DNA of 64,000 bases from Actinomycetota bacterium (GTDB lineage: Bacteria; Actinomycetota; Geothermincolia; Geothermincolales; RBG-13-55-18): positions 1 to 64,000 of the forward strand of contig JACIXD010000001.1 of NCBI GenBank assembly GCA_014360645.1. The letters run 5' to 3'. The notes under the pieces are model-generated. The model was given only the letters and a program-made list of their open reading frames with translations, searched no databases and had not been told where the DNA came from. The position numbers and the translations under genes were made by a program. Positions 41,524 to 50,089 of this stretch are shown here, piece by piece; within the stretch, counting starts at the first letter, position 1, and each line of letters begins with the position of its first letter.

Positions 41524-42744
41524 ATGTCAAAGCTGGTGATCATGGGCGGTTGCGGCGCGGTGGGGAGCACCGCGGTGCGCAGCCTGGCGGGCACGGATTA
41601 TTATGACGAATACGTGATCGCGGACCGCGATATCGCGGCCGCGCGCAAGCTCTCCTCGGAGCTGGGGCCCGATAGGGTCAAGGCCTTCGAGCTCGACGCC
41701 GACGATCCGGCGAACCTGCGCGAGGCCATGCAGGGCGCTTCGGTGGTCCTCAACTGCGTGGGGCCCTTCTACAGGTACGGACCCCCCATCCTCGAAGCGG
41801 CCATAGCGGCGGGCGTCGATTACGTGGACATCTGCGACGACATGGACGCCACCGAGGTCATGCTGGACATGGACGGCAAGGCGAAGGAGGCGGGCATCTC
41901 CGCCCTGGTGGGGATGGGCAGCTCGCCGGGCATGGCCAACCTGCTGGTGAAGTTCACGGCCGAGACCCTGCTCGACCAGGTGGACTCCGTGGACATCTAC
42001 CACGCCCACGGCGGCGAGCCGGTGGAGGGCCCGGCGGTGATCAAGCACCGCTTCCACTCCATGGAGATCGACATCCCCATGTTCCTGGACGGGGAGTACA
42101 AGACGGTGCGGCTCTTCGAGGAGAGCGGCAGAGCCCTGGAGGAGGAGACGGATTTTCGCGACGTGGGCACCTATCCCGTCTATGCCTACCCCCATCCCGA
42201 GACCATCACCCTCCCCAAGTACATCAAGGGCGTGAAGAGGGTCACCAACCTGGGCCTGGTGATACCCGTTTCCTACGCCAACCTCATCAAGGACATGGTC
42301 AGGCTGGGCCTCACCTCCGACGAGCCTCTGGAGGTGCAGGGGCAGATGGTCATCCCGCGGGAGTTCGCGGTGGCCTTCGTCATCTCCCGCCGCGACGGCC
42401 TGCTCAAGGAGGCGGGGATCGATACCCCGCGCGGCTGCCTGAAGATCGTGGTCAAGGGGGCCAAGGGCGGCGAGCCCCATACCTATGTCTTCCAGATGTC
42501 CTCCAGCGGCATGGGCATGGGCGAGGGCACCGGGATCCCGGCGGCGCTGGGGGCCATCGTCATGGGGCAGGGCAAGGTGACCCTCAAGGGCGTCTTCCCG
42601 CCCGAGGCCGCGGTCAACCCCCTGGACATGATCCAGCTGGCGGGAGAGGTCATCAAGTCCTCCGGAAAGGGGGACAGTGCCCCCATATACATCGAGCACA
42701 TCGACAAGGACGGCAAGGTGGAGGTCGTCGACCTCAAGCTCTGA
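41524..42744 (+). CDS. saccharopine-dehydrogenase-family NAD(P)-dependent oxidoreductase
   Basis: 406 aa. The N-terminal Rossmann fold begins KLVIMGGCGAVGSTAVRSLA, then VIADRDIAAARKL, ASVVLNCVGPFYRYG and AGVDYVDICDD, the signatures of the saccharopine dehydrogenase/LYS9-type family; MGSSPGMANLLVK opens the second domain. True saccharopine dehydrogenases belong to lysine metabolism; most bacterial relatives of this size have unknown substrates. ATG 41524 follows CAGGAGG. The gene is 150 bases after the TetR gene and 80 bases before the FGGY kinase. Oxidation of a polyol or amino-acid-like intermediate in the kinase/RuBisCO-like pathway is a guess from context. Confidence 0.85.
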   Translation: MSKLVIMGGCGAVGSTAVRSLAGTDYYDEYVIADRDIAAARKLSSELGPDRVKAFELDADDPANLREAMQGASVVLNCVGPFYRYGPPILEAAIAAGVDYVDICDDMDATEVMLDMDGKAKEAGISALVGMGSSPGMANLLVKFTAETLLDQVDSVDIYHAHGGEPVEGPAVIKHRFHSMEIDIPMFLDGEYKTVRLFEESGRALEEETDFRDVGTYPVYAYPHPETITLPKYIKGVKRVTNLGLVIPVSYANLIKDMVRLGLTSDEPLEVQGQMVIPREFAVAFVISRRDGLLKEAGIDTPRGCLKIVVKGAKGGEPHTYVFQMSSSGMGMGEGTGIPAALGAIVMGQGKVTLKGVFPPEAAVNPLDMIQLAGEVIKSSGKGDSAPIYIEHIDKDGKVEVVDLKL

Positions 42745-42825
42745 CCCCGTGTCCGGAACCGTAGATGGAGACGTCCTGGGAAAGATGCGGTGGAGGGAAG
42801 CGCGCGAGATTCGAGGGGGTAGAGG

Positions 42826-44412
42826 ATGGGCGAGAGGTTCATCGTGAGCCATGACGTGGGCACGGGAGGCAGCAAGGCGGTGCTCACCGACCTGGCGGGG
42901 AACATCATAGCCTCCAGCTTCGAGCCGTATGGAGTATCCTACCCGCATCCTCACTGGGCGGAACAGGACCCGCGCGACTGGTGGAAGGCGGTGACCGCGA
43001 GCACCCGGAGGGTGGTCAAGGAGAGCAGGATAAGCCCGAAGCAGGTGATCGGCACCGGGTTCGCCACCCAGATGCTGGGGGTGCTGCCGGTGGACGCCTC
43101 GGGCACACCCCTGCGGCCCGCCATCATCTGGATAGACAGCCGCGCCGACGAGCAGGCGCAGCGCCTGGTGCGGCGCCTGGGCGGGCCGAGGGTGATCATG
43201 GCGGTGGCGGGTGCGGTCCCCTCGGGCAAGGATGTCATCTGCAAGATCCTCTGGCTCAAGGAAAAGGAGCCCCAGGTCTTCCGGGAGACCCATAAGATCC
43301 TGGACGTCAACGGCTACCTGGTGTGCCGGGCCACCGGCAACATGATCATCGACCATACCGGCGCCGGCGTGACCGGGTTCCTCAAGAACAAGACCCGCGA
43401 ATGGGACCCTCTTTTCGCGCGCCTGCTGGGCATCCCCCTGGAGAAGATGCCCGAGGTCAAGAGCTCCATCGAGGTGGTGGGCCTGCTCACGCGGGAGGCG
43501 GCCGAGGAGATGGGCCTGGAGCCCGGCACGCCGGTCATCGGGGGCATGGGCGACGTCCCGGCGGCAGCCACCGGGTCCGGAGCCCTGGAGAACGGGGACG
43601 CCCACGTCTACCTGGGCACCTCGGGGTGGCTGGTGATCACGGTGGCCAGGCCGAAGAACCTGGGCAGGAACGGCATCGTGTCCGTGGTCTCCGCGGACCC
43701 GGAGATGTTCATGATGATAGGGGAGACGGAGACGGCGGGCGCCTGCCTGAAGTGGTTCGCGGAGAACTTCGCCACCGCGGAGGAGAGGGAGAGGGCGCGG
43801 GTCGTGGGCGGCGAGATGGCCATCTTCTCCGTGCTCGACGAGACGGCGTCCCGAGTGGAGCCCGGCGCCTCGCGCCTCCTCTTCACCCCCTGGATGTTCG
43901 GGGAACGTGCCCCCATCACCGATACCACCCTGCGCGCCGCCTTCGTCAACCTCTCTTTGGAGCACCGGCGCGAGCACCTGCTGCGCTCCATATACGAGGG
44001 GGTGGCCTACAACTTCCGCTGGCTGGTGGATGCCGTGGGACGCGCTGGCCTGCCCTGCTCCACCCTGCGCGCCATCGGGGGAGGAGCGCGCTCCGACCTC
44101 TGGATGCAGATCCTCGCCGACGTCACCCGCCGCGAGGTGGAGGCGGTGAGGGACCCCCAGGAGGCGGGGGCGGTGGGTTGCGCGCTGGCCGTGGCTGTGG
44201 CCTTGAAGGAATACGGCGGCTACCGTGAGCTGAAGAAGGTGGTGGGGGTGCGCAAGAGCTTCGCGCCCGACCCCGGATGCTGCGACGAGTACGAGGAGCT
44301 CTACGGTATCTTCCGACGGCTCTATGGCAACCTCACGGGGGTCTGCCGCATGCTCAACGAGGGGGAGGAGGCGTGTGGATCGGGATGTACGGCGCAGCCG
44401 CTGAAGGAGTGA
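42826..44412 (+). CDS. FGGY-family carbohydrate kinase (xylulokinase-like)
   Basis: 528 aa. FGGY motifs: SHDVGTGGSKAVLTDLAG (phosphate loop), IWIDSRADEQAQRLV, VNGYLVCRATGN, GGMGDVPAAATGSGAL, YLGTSGWLVIT, and the C-terminal signature with GVAYNFRWLVDAV and AIGGGARSDLWMQILADV. These fit the xylulokinase/ribulokinase/erythritol kinase branch, not glycerol kinase. It should phosphorylate a sugar, polyol or keto-acid. The next gene is a RuBisCO-like protein whose known relatives act on phosphorylated keto sugars or sugar acids, so the kinase probably makes its substrate. It ends with a Cys-containing tail (CGSGC). Confidence 0.88.
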   Translation: MGERFIVSHDVGTGGSKAVLTDLAGNIIASSFEPYGVSYPHPHWAEQDPRDWWKAVTASTRRVVKESRISPKQVIGTGFATQMLGVLPVDASGTPLRPAIIWIDSRADEQAQRLVRRLGGPRVIMAVAGAVPSGKDVICKILWLKEKEPQVFRETHKILDVNGYLVCRATGNMIIDHTGAGVTGFLKNKTREWDPLFARLLGIPLEKMPEVKSSIEVVGLLTREAAEEMGLEPGTPVIGGMGDVPAAATGSGALENGDAHVYLGTSGWLVITVARPKNLGRNGIVSVVSADPEMFMMIGETETAGACLKWFAENFATAEERERARVVGGEMAIFSVLDETASRVEPGASRLLFTPWMFGERAPITDTTLRAAFVNLSLEHRREHLLRSIYEGVAYNFRWLVDAVGRAGLPCSTLRAIGGGARSDLWMQILADVTRREVEAVRDPQEAGAVGCALAVAVALKEYGGYRELKKVVGVRKSFAPDPGCCDEYEELYGIFRRLYGNLTGVCRMLNEGEEACGSGCTAQPLKE

Positions 44413-44553
44413 ACGGGAGGAGTTGACAGGGCAGGATCAAGGATGTCGGACAGTAGAGAAGACGGCTTCCGGACCCGGCGGTCTCCGCTTACCCGAGGTC
44501 CGGGACGGGAGCGGATCCCTGAAGAGCAAGTGGAGTAAAAGGAGGAGAGGAGA

Positions 44554-45900
44554 ATGCTGCATTACGAGGCGCAGCCGAAGGCATTGCCGGAGGGCGTAGA
44601 GAACGACGACTTCATCATCGCCACCTATTACGCCGCCCTGCCTCGGGACATGATAATGTACTACCTGGCGCCCTTCCTGGCCATCGAGCAATCCACGGGT
44701 ACCTGGACAGCGGTGCCGGGCGAGACGCCGGAGGTCAGGGCTAAGCACGTGGCCAAAGTCATCGCCATCCACGAGGTGCCCTTCTTCGAGTTCGAGGTGC
44801 CCAGGGAGGTGGAGGAGCGGACCTATGTGGTGCAGGTGGCCTTTCCCGTGCGTAACATCGAGCACCAGATCCCCATGCTGCTGACCGCGGTGGTGGGGAA
44901 CATCTCCATGGGGGGGAAGATAAAGCTCATCGACCTCTGGTTCCCCAAGAGCTACACCGACGGCTTCCAGGGGCCCAAGTTCGGCATCGACGGCATCTAC
45001 GAGGCGCTGGGGATGAAGGAGCGCCGGCCGCTGCTGAACAACATGATCAAGCCCTGCACCGGCTATTCCTGCGAGATTGGCGAGAAGCTCTTCTACGAGG
45101 CCGCGCTGGGCGGCTGCGACGTCATCAAGGACGACGAGCTCATCGCGGACATGGCCTTCAACCGCTGCGAGGACCGCGTGAAGGCATACATGGCCATGGA
45201 GAAGCGCGTGTACGAGGAGACGGGCGAACATACCCTTTACACCGTGAACATATCGGACAGCATACCCAAGATGTTCGAGACCGCCAAGCGTGTGGTGGAT
45301 GCCGGGGCCAACGCCATCATGGTCAACTACCTGGCGGTGGGGCTCCCGGCCCTCCAGGCCCTGGCCGAGGACCCGGACATCAACGTGCCCATCCTCGCTC
45401 ACATGGACTGCGCGGGCGCCCTCTACGAGTCGCCCATCTCCGGCATCGCCTCGCACTTGGTGCTGGCCAAGCTCCCCCGCCTGGCGGGTGCGGACGCCAT
45501 CGTCTTCCCCGCCCCCTATGGCAAGGCGCCATACCTCAAGGACCGCTTCGTCTTCACCGCAGATGTCATGCACTACCCGCTGCACGCACTCAAGCCCACC
45601 ATGCCCATGCCCTCGGGGGGCATCACCCCGGACATGGTGCCGGTGTGCGTGGCGGACATCGGCCGGGAGATCATGATCGGCTCCGGCGGCGGCATCCACG
45701 CCCACCCCATGGGGCCGACGGCGGGCGCGAGGGCCTTCCGCCAGGCCATAGATGCCGCCATGTGCGGCATCCCCATCCACGAGTATGCCCAGGACCACCA
45801 GGAGCTGGCGGTGGCGCTGGGGATGTGGGAAGGTGCCTTCAAGGAGACCACCGCCTCGTGTGGGCTGGAAGGCACCATCGAATCCCTTGCCGACCGTTGA
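44554..45900 (+). CDS. RuBisCO-like protein (form IV)
   Basis: 448 aa. The RuBisCO large-subunit fold is clear: AIEQSTGTWTAV (Glu45 = Glu60 of spinach RuBisCO), GFQGPKFGIDGI, NMIKPCTGYS and the metal loop GGCDVIKDDE, where Lys192, Asp194 and Glu195 correspond to Lys201, Asp203 and Glu204. The phosphate sites MPSGGITPD and GSGGGIHAHPMGP are kept, and the loop-6 Lys (YGK, Lys324) is present. But the equivalents of Lys177, Arg295 and His327 read Cys168, Met284 and Val, so carboxylation of ribulose bisphosphate is unlikely. Form IV relatives act as enolases, isomerases or decarboxylases on related keto-phosphates. Confidence 0.92.
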   Translation: MLHYEAQPKALPEGVENDDFIIATYYAALPRDMIMYYLAPFLAIEQSTGTWTAVPGETPEVRAKHVAKVIAIHEVPFFEFEVPREVEERTYVVQVAFPVRNIEHQIPMLLTAVVGNISMGGKIKLIDLWFPKSYTDGFQGPKFGIDGIYEALGMKERRPLLNNMIKPCTGYSCEIGEKLFYEAALGGCDVIKDDELIADMAFNRCEDRVKAYMAMEKRVYEETGEHTLYTVNISDSIPKMFETAKRVVDAGANAIMVNYLAVGLPALQALAEDPDINVPILAHMDCAGALYESPISGIASHLVLAKLPRLAGADAIVFPAPYGKAPYLKDRFVFTADVMHYPLHALKPTMPMPSGGITPDMVPVCVADIGREIMIGSGGGIHAHPMGPTAGARAFRQAIDAAMCGIPIHEYAQDHQELAVALGMWEGAFKETTASCGLEGTIESLADR

Positions 45901-45926
45901 GGGCGGCGAGCCGGTATCGTATTCAG

Positions 45927-46038
45927 GGCAAGATATGAGCGGCGGACATCCCTCGCGGATCAGGTCGCGCTACTGATATAGAATGCTACCGACCCATGTA
46001 GGCAAGATATGAGCGGCGGACATCCCTCGCGGATCAGG
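45927..46038. repeat. 38-bp exact direct repeat with 36-bp spacer after the RuBisCO-like gene
   Basis: 45927-45964 and 46001-46038 are identical (38/38; core GCGGCGGACATCCCTCGCGG) and separated by 36 unique bases. A CCCTTGA ... TCAAGGG stem (46040-46087) follows the second copy and may terminate both this operon and the convergent mscL gene. Confidence 0.9.
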
Positions 46039-46080
46039 GCCCTTGACCGGCCCGGCCGCGGGGGTGTCCGCCGCCGGCTT

Positions 46081-46410
46081 TCAAGGGGAGGTCAGTCCTC
46101 TTCCTCCTCCAGGGTCGAGCCTCTCCGGCCGCAGTACCTTGAAGACCAGATAGACCATGACGAGGATAATCGCTAAGTTGATGAGCACCCCTATGAAGTA
46201 TTCATAGTCGAACACTTCGTCGCCGATGTGAAAGGTGAGGGTGTCCAGACTCCCCTGTCCGACCACGGCGCCTATGATAGGGTTTATGAGGTTGGTGACC
46301 AGGGAGCTCACCACCACGCCGGTGTCGCCGCCCACGATGAAGCCGATGGCCAGGCCTACCAAGCCCTGTTTGCGGATGAACTCGATGAAACCCTTAGTTC
46401 TCTCACCCAC
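46081..46410 (-). CDS. mscL: large-conductance mechanosensitive channel
   Basis: 109 aa, slightly shorter than typical MscL (about 120-150). The first transmembrane helix, KQGLVGLAIGFIVGGDTGVV, carries the conserved small-residue gate region; VTNLINPIIGAVVG continues it, and the second helix is FIGVLINLAIILVMVYLVFKV. MscL is an inner-membrane pore that releases solutes on hypo-osmotic shock. The stop lies inside a hairpin shared with the RuBisCO-like operon. A copy of its first coding 36 bases is found again, same orientation, at 60254-60289, marking the other edge of a low-GC island. Confidence 0.88.
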   Translation of the reverse strand: MGERTKGFIEFIRKQGLVGLAIGFIVGGDTGVVVSSLVTNLINPIIGAVVGQGSLDTLTFHIGDEVFDYEYFIGVLINLAIILVMVYLVFKVLRPERLDPGGGRGLTSP

Positions 46411-46446
46411 CAGCTCCGCACGTATGGCTCATAAATTCCAGTGAAT

Positions 46447-46530
46447 GAACCGCCCCCGGTTTCCTGGACATAACTTTGGGCTAAACTTCACCACCGATTA
46501 TAACTCATTCCACCTCACTCTCGTACCCAG
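46447..46530. mobile_element. remnant of an IS3-type element end
   Basis: About 75 bases from 46449 (CCCGGTTTCCTGGACATAAC onward) match the left end of the IS3-type element at 58809-58885, including the last codons of its transposase on the minus strand (Tyr-Glu-Ser-Glu then stop). The rest of the element is missing. The stretch to 46866 has no supported gene; TATAAT at 46777-46782 may be a -10 for the response regulator. Confidence 0.75.
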
Positions 46531-46866
46531 GTCTTTCCTTCATGTTCCATCTCGACATAGTAGAGGATTATGAGGCTATGCTTCACCAGATCCCACTCCA
46601 AATTGCCCTCGGTTCTGTACTTCAGCTCGCATATGGTGGGGCAGCCAGGATAGAGACAAAGATACGCCCTAGGAGGTAGGAATCAAATGATGGTAGATGG
46701 GCCGGGCCTAAAGCCGGGAGCGACCTGGCAGCAGAACTAGATCAGTATTTTGAGGCTTCCTTGAGCTGACTTTAGGTATAATCCCCCAGCTCAGGGCTTT
46801 AATCTGTTTCTAATCTTTTGTCCTTACTATTACTATAGAGTTATCGATACGGAATCGGGAGCGCTC

Positions 46867-47541
46867 ATGAGAATTCTAGTTGTCGAAGATGATGAGAAAA
46901 TAGCGCGTTTTATCAGGAAAGGACTGACCGAGGAGGGTTATGCGGTCGACGTAGCCCGTAACGGGGAGGAAGCCCTGTCCTTTGCAACCTCAGCTCCTTA
47001 TGACCTCATAATCCTCGATCTACTGATCCCCCGGATCGATGGCATCACTGTCTGCCGCAGATTGCGGGAGTCGAACCTCTCCGTCTCAATCCTCATACTG
47101 ACGGCGAAAGATTCGATAGAGGACAGGGTGACCGGCCTCGACGCCGGTGCCGACGATTATCTGGTCAAACCCTTCGCCTTCGCGGAACTTCTGGCACGCA
47201 TCCGGGCTCTAATGCGCCGACCTCAAAGTGCGACTTCAAACATCTTGCAAATATCGGATTTGGTGCTCGACTTAAATAAGCATAGGGCAGAGCGGAGCGG
47301 TGCCCTGATAGAACTGACGTCTACCGAATATGCGCTACTCGAGTACCTGATGCGCAATCCCTGCCAGGTTCTGACCCGCACCCAGATCATGCAACACGTC
47401 TGGGACTACGATTTCTACGGAGGATCCAATATCGTGGATGTATATATCTGCTACCTTAGAAAAAAGATAGATGAAGCACACGACAAGAAATTAATAAAAA
47501 CGATAAGGGGAACAGGTTATACCTTATGCGAAGATTCCTGA
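46867..47541 (+). CDS. OmpR/PhoB-family response regulator
   Basis: 224 aa. The receiver domain has MRILVVEDDEKIARF, the phospho-acceptor Asp in DLIILDLLIPRIDG, Thr in ILTAKD and Lys in DDYLVKPF. The C-terminal winged helix has ELTSTEYALLEYLMRNPCQV and YDFYGGSNIVDVYICYLRKK. It overlaps the sensor kinase gene by 16 bases. Base composition is clearly more AT-rich than the genes to the left. Likely targets are the adjacent PepSY gene and the ion pumps of the island (inference). Confidence 0.95.
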   Translation: MRILVVEDDEKIARFIRKGLTEEGYAVDVARNGEEALSFATSAPYDLIILDLLIPRIDGITVCRRLRESNLSVSILILTAKDSIEDRVTGLDAGADDYLVKPFAFAELLARIRALMRRPQSATSNILQISDLVLDLNKHRAERSGALIELTSTEYALLEYLMRNPCQVLTRTQIMQHVWDYDFYGGSNIVDVYICYLRKKIDEAHDKKLIKTIRGTGYTLCEDS

Positions 47542-48914
47542 TGTTTTCAAGGCATATTAAAGTCCGACTTACCCTCTGGTACGTATTCCTGCTTGCCGTC
47601 GTCCTTATCATATTCAGCGTAGTGTTATATATGAGCTTGAGAGGAAGCCTGATCAACGAAATAGAATCATCGCTTCTCACCATGAGTGAACAAATCGCTT
47701 CAAGTCTGGATTACGAGAACGGCCGCCTTTCTTTCCAAAACGAAGGAGAGCCCGACAACCCCCTGGACAGGCTCGCATCGCAGGGATACGTGATGAGGTT
47801 GACCGACGCTACCGGAGAGACTATCGAGGGCGTCGGTCCATACCGCGATGTGCTCGATAAGGGCATGGAATTCAAGAAAGGTTTTCAGGCCTCGGATGCT
47901 TTGGGGAATAGGTGGCAAGTTTATACCCTTATGATCTCAACCGGTCCGGAGCATTATTATCTCCAGGTAGGACAGTCCTTAGGCAGAGTAGATTCCACGC
48001 TCTCAAAACTTCTTTTCTTTGAATTGATCACCGTTCCCCTAGTGCTTGTTCTCGCGATCGCAATGGGTATTTTTTTGGCAGGGCGAGCTTTGAGGCCGGT
48101 GGAGAAAATCACGCAAATTGCGGGAAGCATAGAAGCGGTCGACCTGAACAGGAGGCTCGATCTCGATCTGCCCGACGACGAATTAGGCAGATTGGCGAAG
48201 ACCTTTGATGACATGCTCGCACGACTCGAGGAAGGCTTCTCTTCCCAAAAGAGGTTTGTCTCGGAAGCCGCGCACGAGTTGAGGACACCGCTCACCGTTA
48301 TGAAAGGAACCACGGAGGTATGCCTCAAGCGGGAGCGGGAGTGCGGCGAGTACGAGGAGACGCTCAAAGAGCTTGAGGGCGAGATAGACCATCTCATCGC
48401 CATTGCGGAGGATCTGCTCACCCTTTCCAGCGCCAATTCCGAAAGACCAACAATGGATGTAAAGGACCTGGATCTTCACGAGATAGTTCGATCTGCCGTT
48501 GAGCTTATCGGTCCACTCGCGGAAAGCAAGGGAATGAACATCCGGTTCAAAGCGAAAGGCTCCATCCCTTTTCGAGGCGACAGGAACAAGCTGATTCGCA
48601 TGTTCCTGAACCTGCTGGACAACGCGGTTAAATATTCTCCTCCCGGCAGCGCCGTCTCAGTCTCCATATCTCATGAAGGTCAAACGATAACCGTTGCCAT
48701 AAAAGACAGCGGACACGGAATAGGGCGCGATGAAATAGACAGCATTTTTCAATCCTTCCACCGCCTTGATCAGGCACGCGAAGCGAATCCCTCCGGCGCA
48801 GGACTCGGGCTTTCCATAGCGCTCTGGCTAGCCAGAGCTCACAATGGGGACATTCGGGTGGAAAGCGATTTAGGCAAGGGGTCTACGTTCAAAGTGATCT
48901 TGCCCCATAGTTAG
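47526..48914 (+). CDS. membrane sensor histidine kinase
   Basis: 462 aa. Two membrane helices (about residues 12-35 and 155-180) bracket an extracellular sensor of about 120 residues. HAMP follows (AGRALRPVEKITQIAGSIEA). HisKA has the H box SEAAHELRTPLTVMKG; the HATPase has N box MFLNLLDNAVKYSPPG, G1 KDSGHGIG and G2 GAGLGLSIALWLARAHNG. It resembles BaeS/CusS-type envelope or metal-stress sensors. ATG 47526 overlaps the regulator; an in-frame ATG at 47541 is also possible. Confidence 0.94.
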   Translation: MRRFLMFSRHIKVRLTLWYVFLLAVVLIIFSVVLYMSLRGSLINEIESSLLTMSEQIASSLDYENGRLSFQNEGEPDNPLDRLASQGYVMRLTDATGETIEGVGPYRDVLDKGMEFKKGFQASDALGNRWQVYTLMISTGPEHYYLQVGQSLGRVDSTLSKLLFFELITVPLVLVLAIAMGIFLAGRALRPVEKITQIAGSIEAVDLNRRLDLDLPDDELGRLAKTFDDMLARLEEGFSSQKRFVSEAAHELRTPLTVMKGTTEVCLKRERECGEYEETLKELEGEIDHLIAIAEDLLTLSSANSERPTMDVKDLDLHEIVRSAVELIGPLAESKGMNIRFKAKGSIPFRGDRNKLIRMFLNLLDNAVKYSPPGSAVSVSISHEGQTITVAIKDSGHGIGRDEIDSIFQSFHRLDQAREANPSGAGLGLSIALWLARAHNGDIRVESDLGKGSTFKVILPHS

Positions 48915-49112
48915 CAGGCCTTTCTCAGATTAAGATACTCTAATTGTCCGCTCATCCCGGTTTAATCTCTGCGCATTAACCTTGCCATTGAGACGGTAAA
49001 TTTCGGAAGTGTAAAGCATTGGATTGAGTGTGAGCAATATGAACGCTCTCTTCATCACAAGGAGTCAGGGAGATTTTTTTGGAAAATCATGAGGAAAGGA
49101 GGTGTAACTATC

Positions 49113-49580
49113 ATGAAGAAATGGTGGATTGCCCCTGTCTCGGCCGTATTGGCCATCGGCATGGTTGCCGGTATCAGCGTGGCGGCGGCGAGCGGAAGCT
49201 CGAGCCAAGGGACCGCTCAGGTCCAGGAGCAGGATGTTCAGGAGCCCTCCTACCAAACCAGCATCCAGGTTCCTGATCCGGAGCCGAAGGACCTCAACGG
49301 TCTGGCAAAGGTCACGGCGGAGCAGGCGAAAGAAGCCGCTCTCTCGGCAAACCCGGGGTCTACGATAACTAAGGTAGAGCTCGACAACGAGAACGGCAGC
49401 CTGGTCTGGGGCGTCGAGCTTTCGAACGGAGCAGATGTCAAGGTCGACGCCGGTAATGGTCAGGTAGTGCATACCGAGCAGCCCGATCTTGAGGAAGCTG
49501 GAGAGGAGAGGGGCGAGACCGAGACAAGCGAAGTAGAGGCTGGGACTTCTGAAATCCAGGGAAGCCCGGCAGGCAAGTAA
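49113..49580 (+). CDS. exported PepSY-domain protein
   Basis: 155 aa from ATG 49113 (GGAAAGGAGGTG upstream). A signal peptide or membrane anchor spans residues 1-27 (WWIAPVSAVLAIGMVAGISV). A PepSY domain covers about 65-120 (KVTAEQAKEAALSANPGSTI, TKVELDNENGSLVWGVEL, GADVKVDAGNGQVVH), followed by an acidic tail. PepSY proteins act outside the membrane as inhibitors or sensors and commonly pair with two-component systems, as here. A hairpin terminator follows. Confidence 0.85.
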   Translation: MKKWWIAPVSAVLAIGMVAGISVAAASGSSSQGTAQVQEQDVQEPSYQTSIQVPDPEPKDLNGLAKVTAEQAKEAALSANPGSTITKVELDNENGSLVWGVELSNGADVKVDAGNGQVVHTEQPDLEEAGEERGETETSEVEAGTSEIQGSPAGK

Positions 49581-49643
49581 GGGGTGAAACGCCGGTTCAT
49601 CGGCGCATACGAGTAGAATGTAATCGTCACCCCCCGAAGAATC

Positions 49644-49669
49644 GAAGGGCGCCGGAAACGGCGCCCTTC
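49644..49669 (+). terminator. hairpin after the PepSY gene
   Basis: A perfect 10-bp stem, GAAGGGCGCC (49644-49653) with GGCGCCCTTC (49660-49669), has a 6-base loop and is followed by ACATTATG. The 400 bases beyond, to about 50090, hold no supported gene. Confidence 0.7.
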
Positions 49670-50089
49670 ACATTATGTATAGTCGGGTATCTTATTCCGT
49701 GTAAAATTGCAGACGCGCTTCCTGTATTAACCTGGGCTTGAACACATCCACCGCGAATGTGAACAGCGAGTCTAGCTGGTCCAATACGGCCAAAGGCGAT
49801 GTATCTACCTATGTGGAAGATAAGCTAAAGGGACAGGCACATGTGAACTCTACTCAGCCTGGCTTTTTCCCACACCGTATTGTCGTGAGTTGGGTCAAGT
49901 CCCAGAACGTCTGCAGACGCAATCCGGTCCATACCGTATCGGTTATCTCCCTTGCCATCATATGTTAAACACGGTTAAGGGTGGCCTTCTTTATATGTCG
50001 CGATGTCAAGACCGACATTTCACCCCAGGCGAAACCATTGGCGGAGCAGACCCGACCACTCCTGAGCCCTCTCGGGAACTCGGCCCTGT

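Noticed and set aside
41527-43977. 816-codon open frame on the minus strand
   Set aside because: Antisense to the saccharopine-dehydrogenase-like and kinase genes, both of which have clear family motifs. The antisense translation is His/Gly/Leu-rich without motifs.
44554-45900. True RuBisCO enabling carbon fixation
   Set aside because: The equivalents of Lys177, Arg295 and His327 are replaced, and no phosphoribulokinase or AMP-pathway gene is near.
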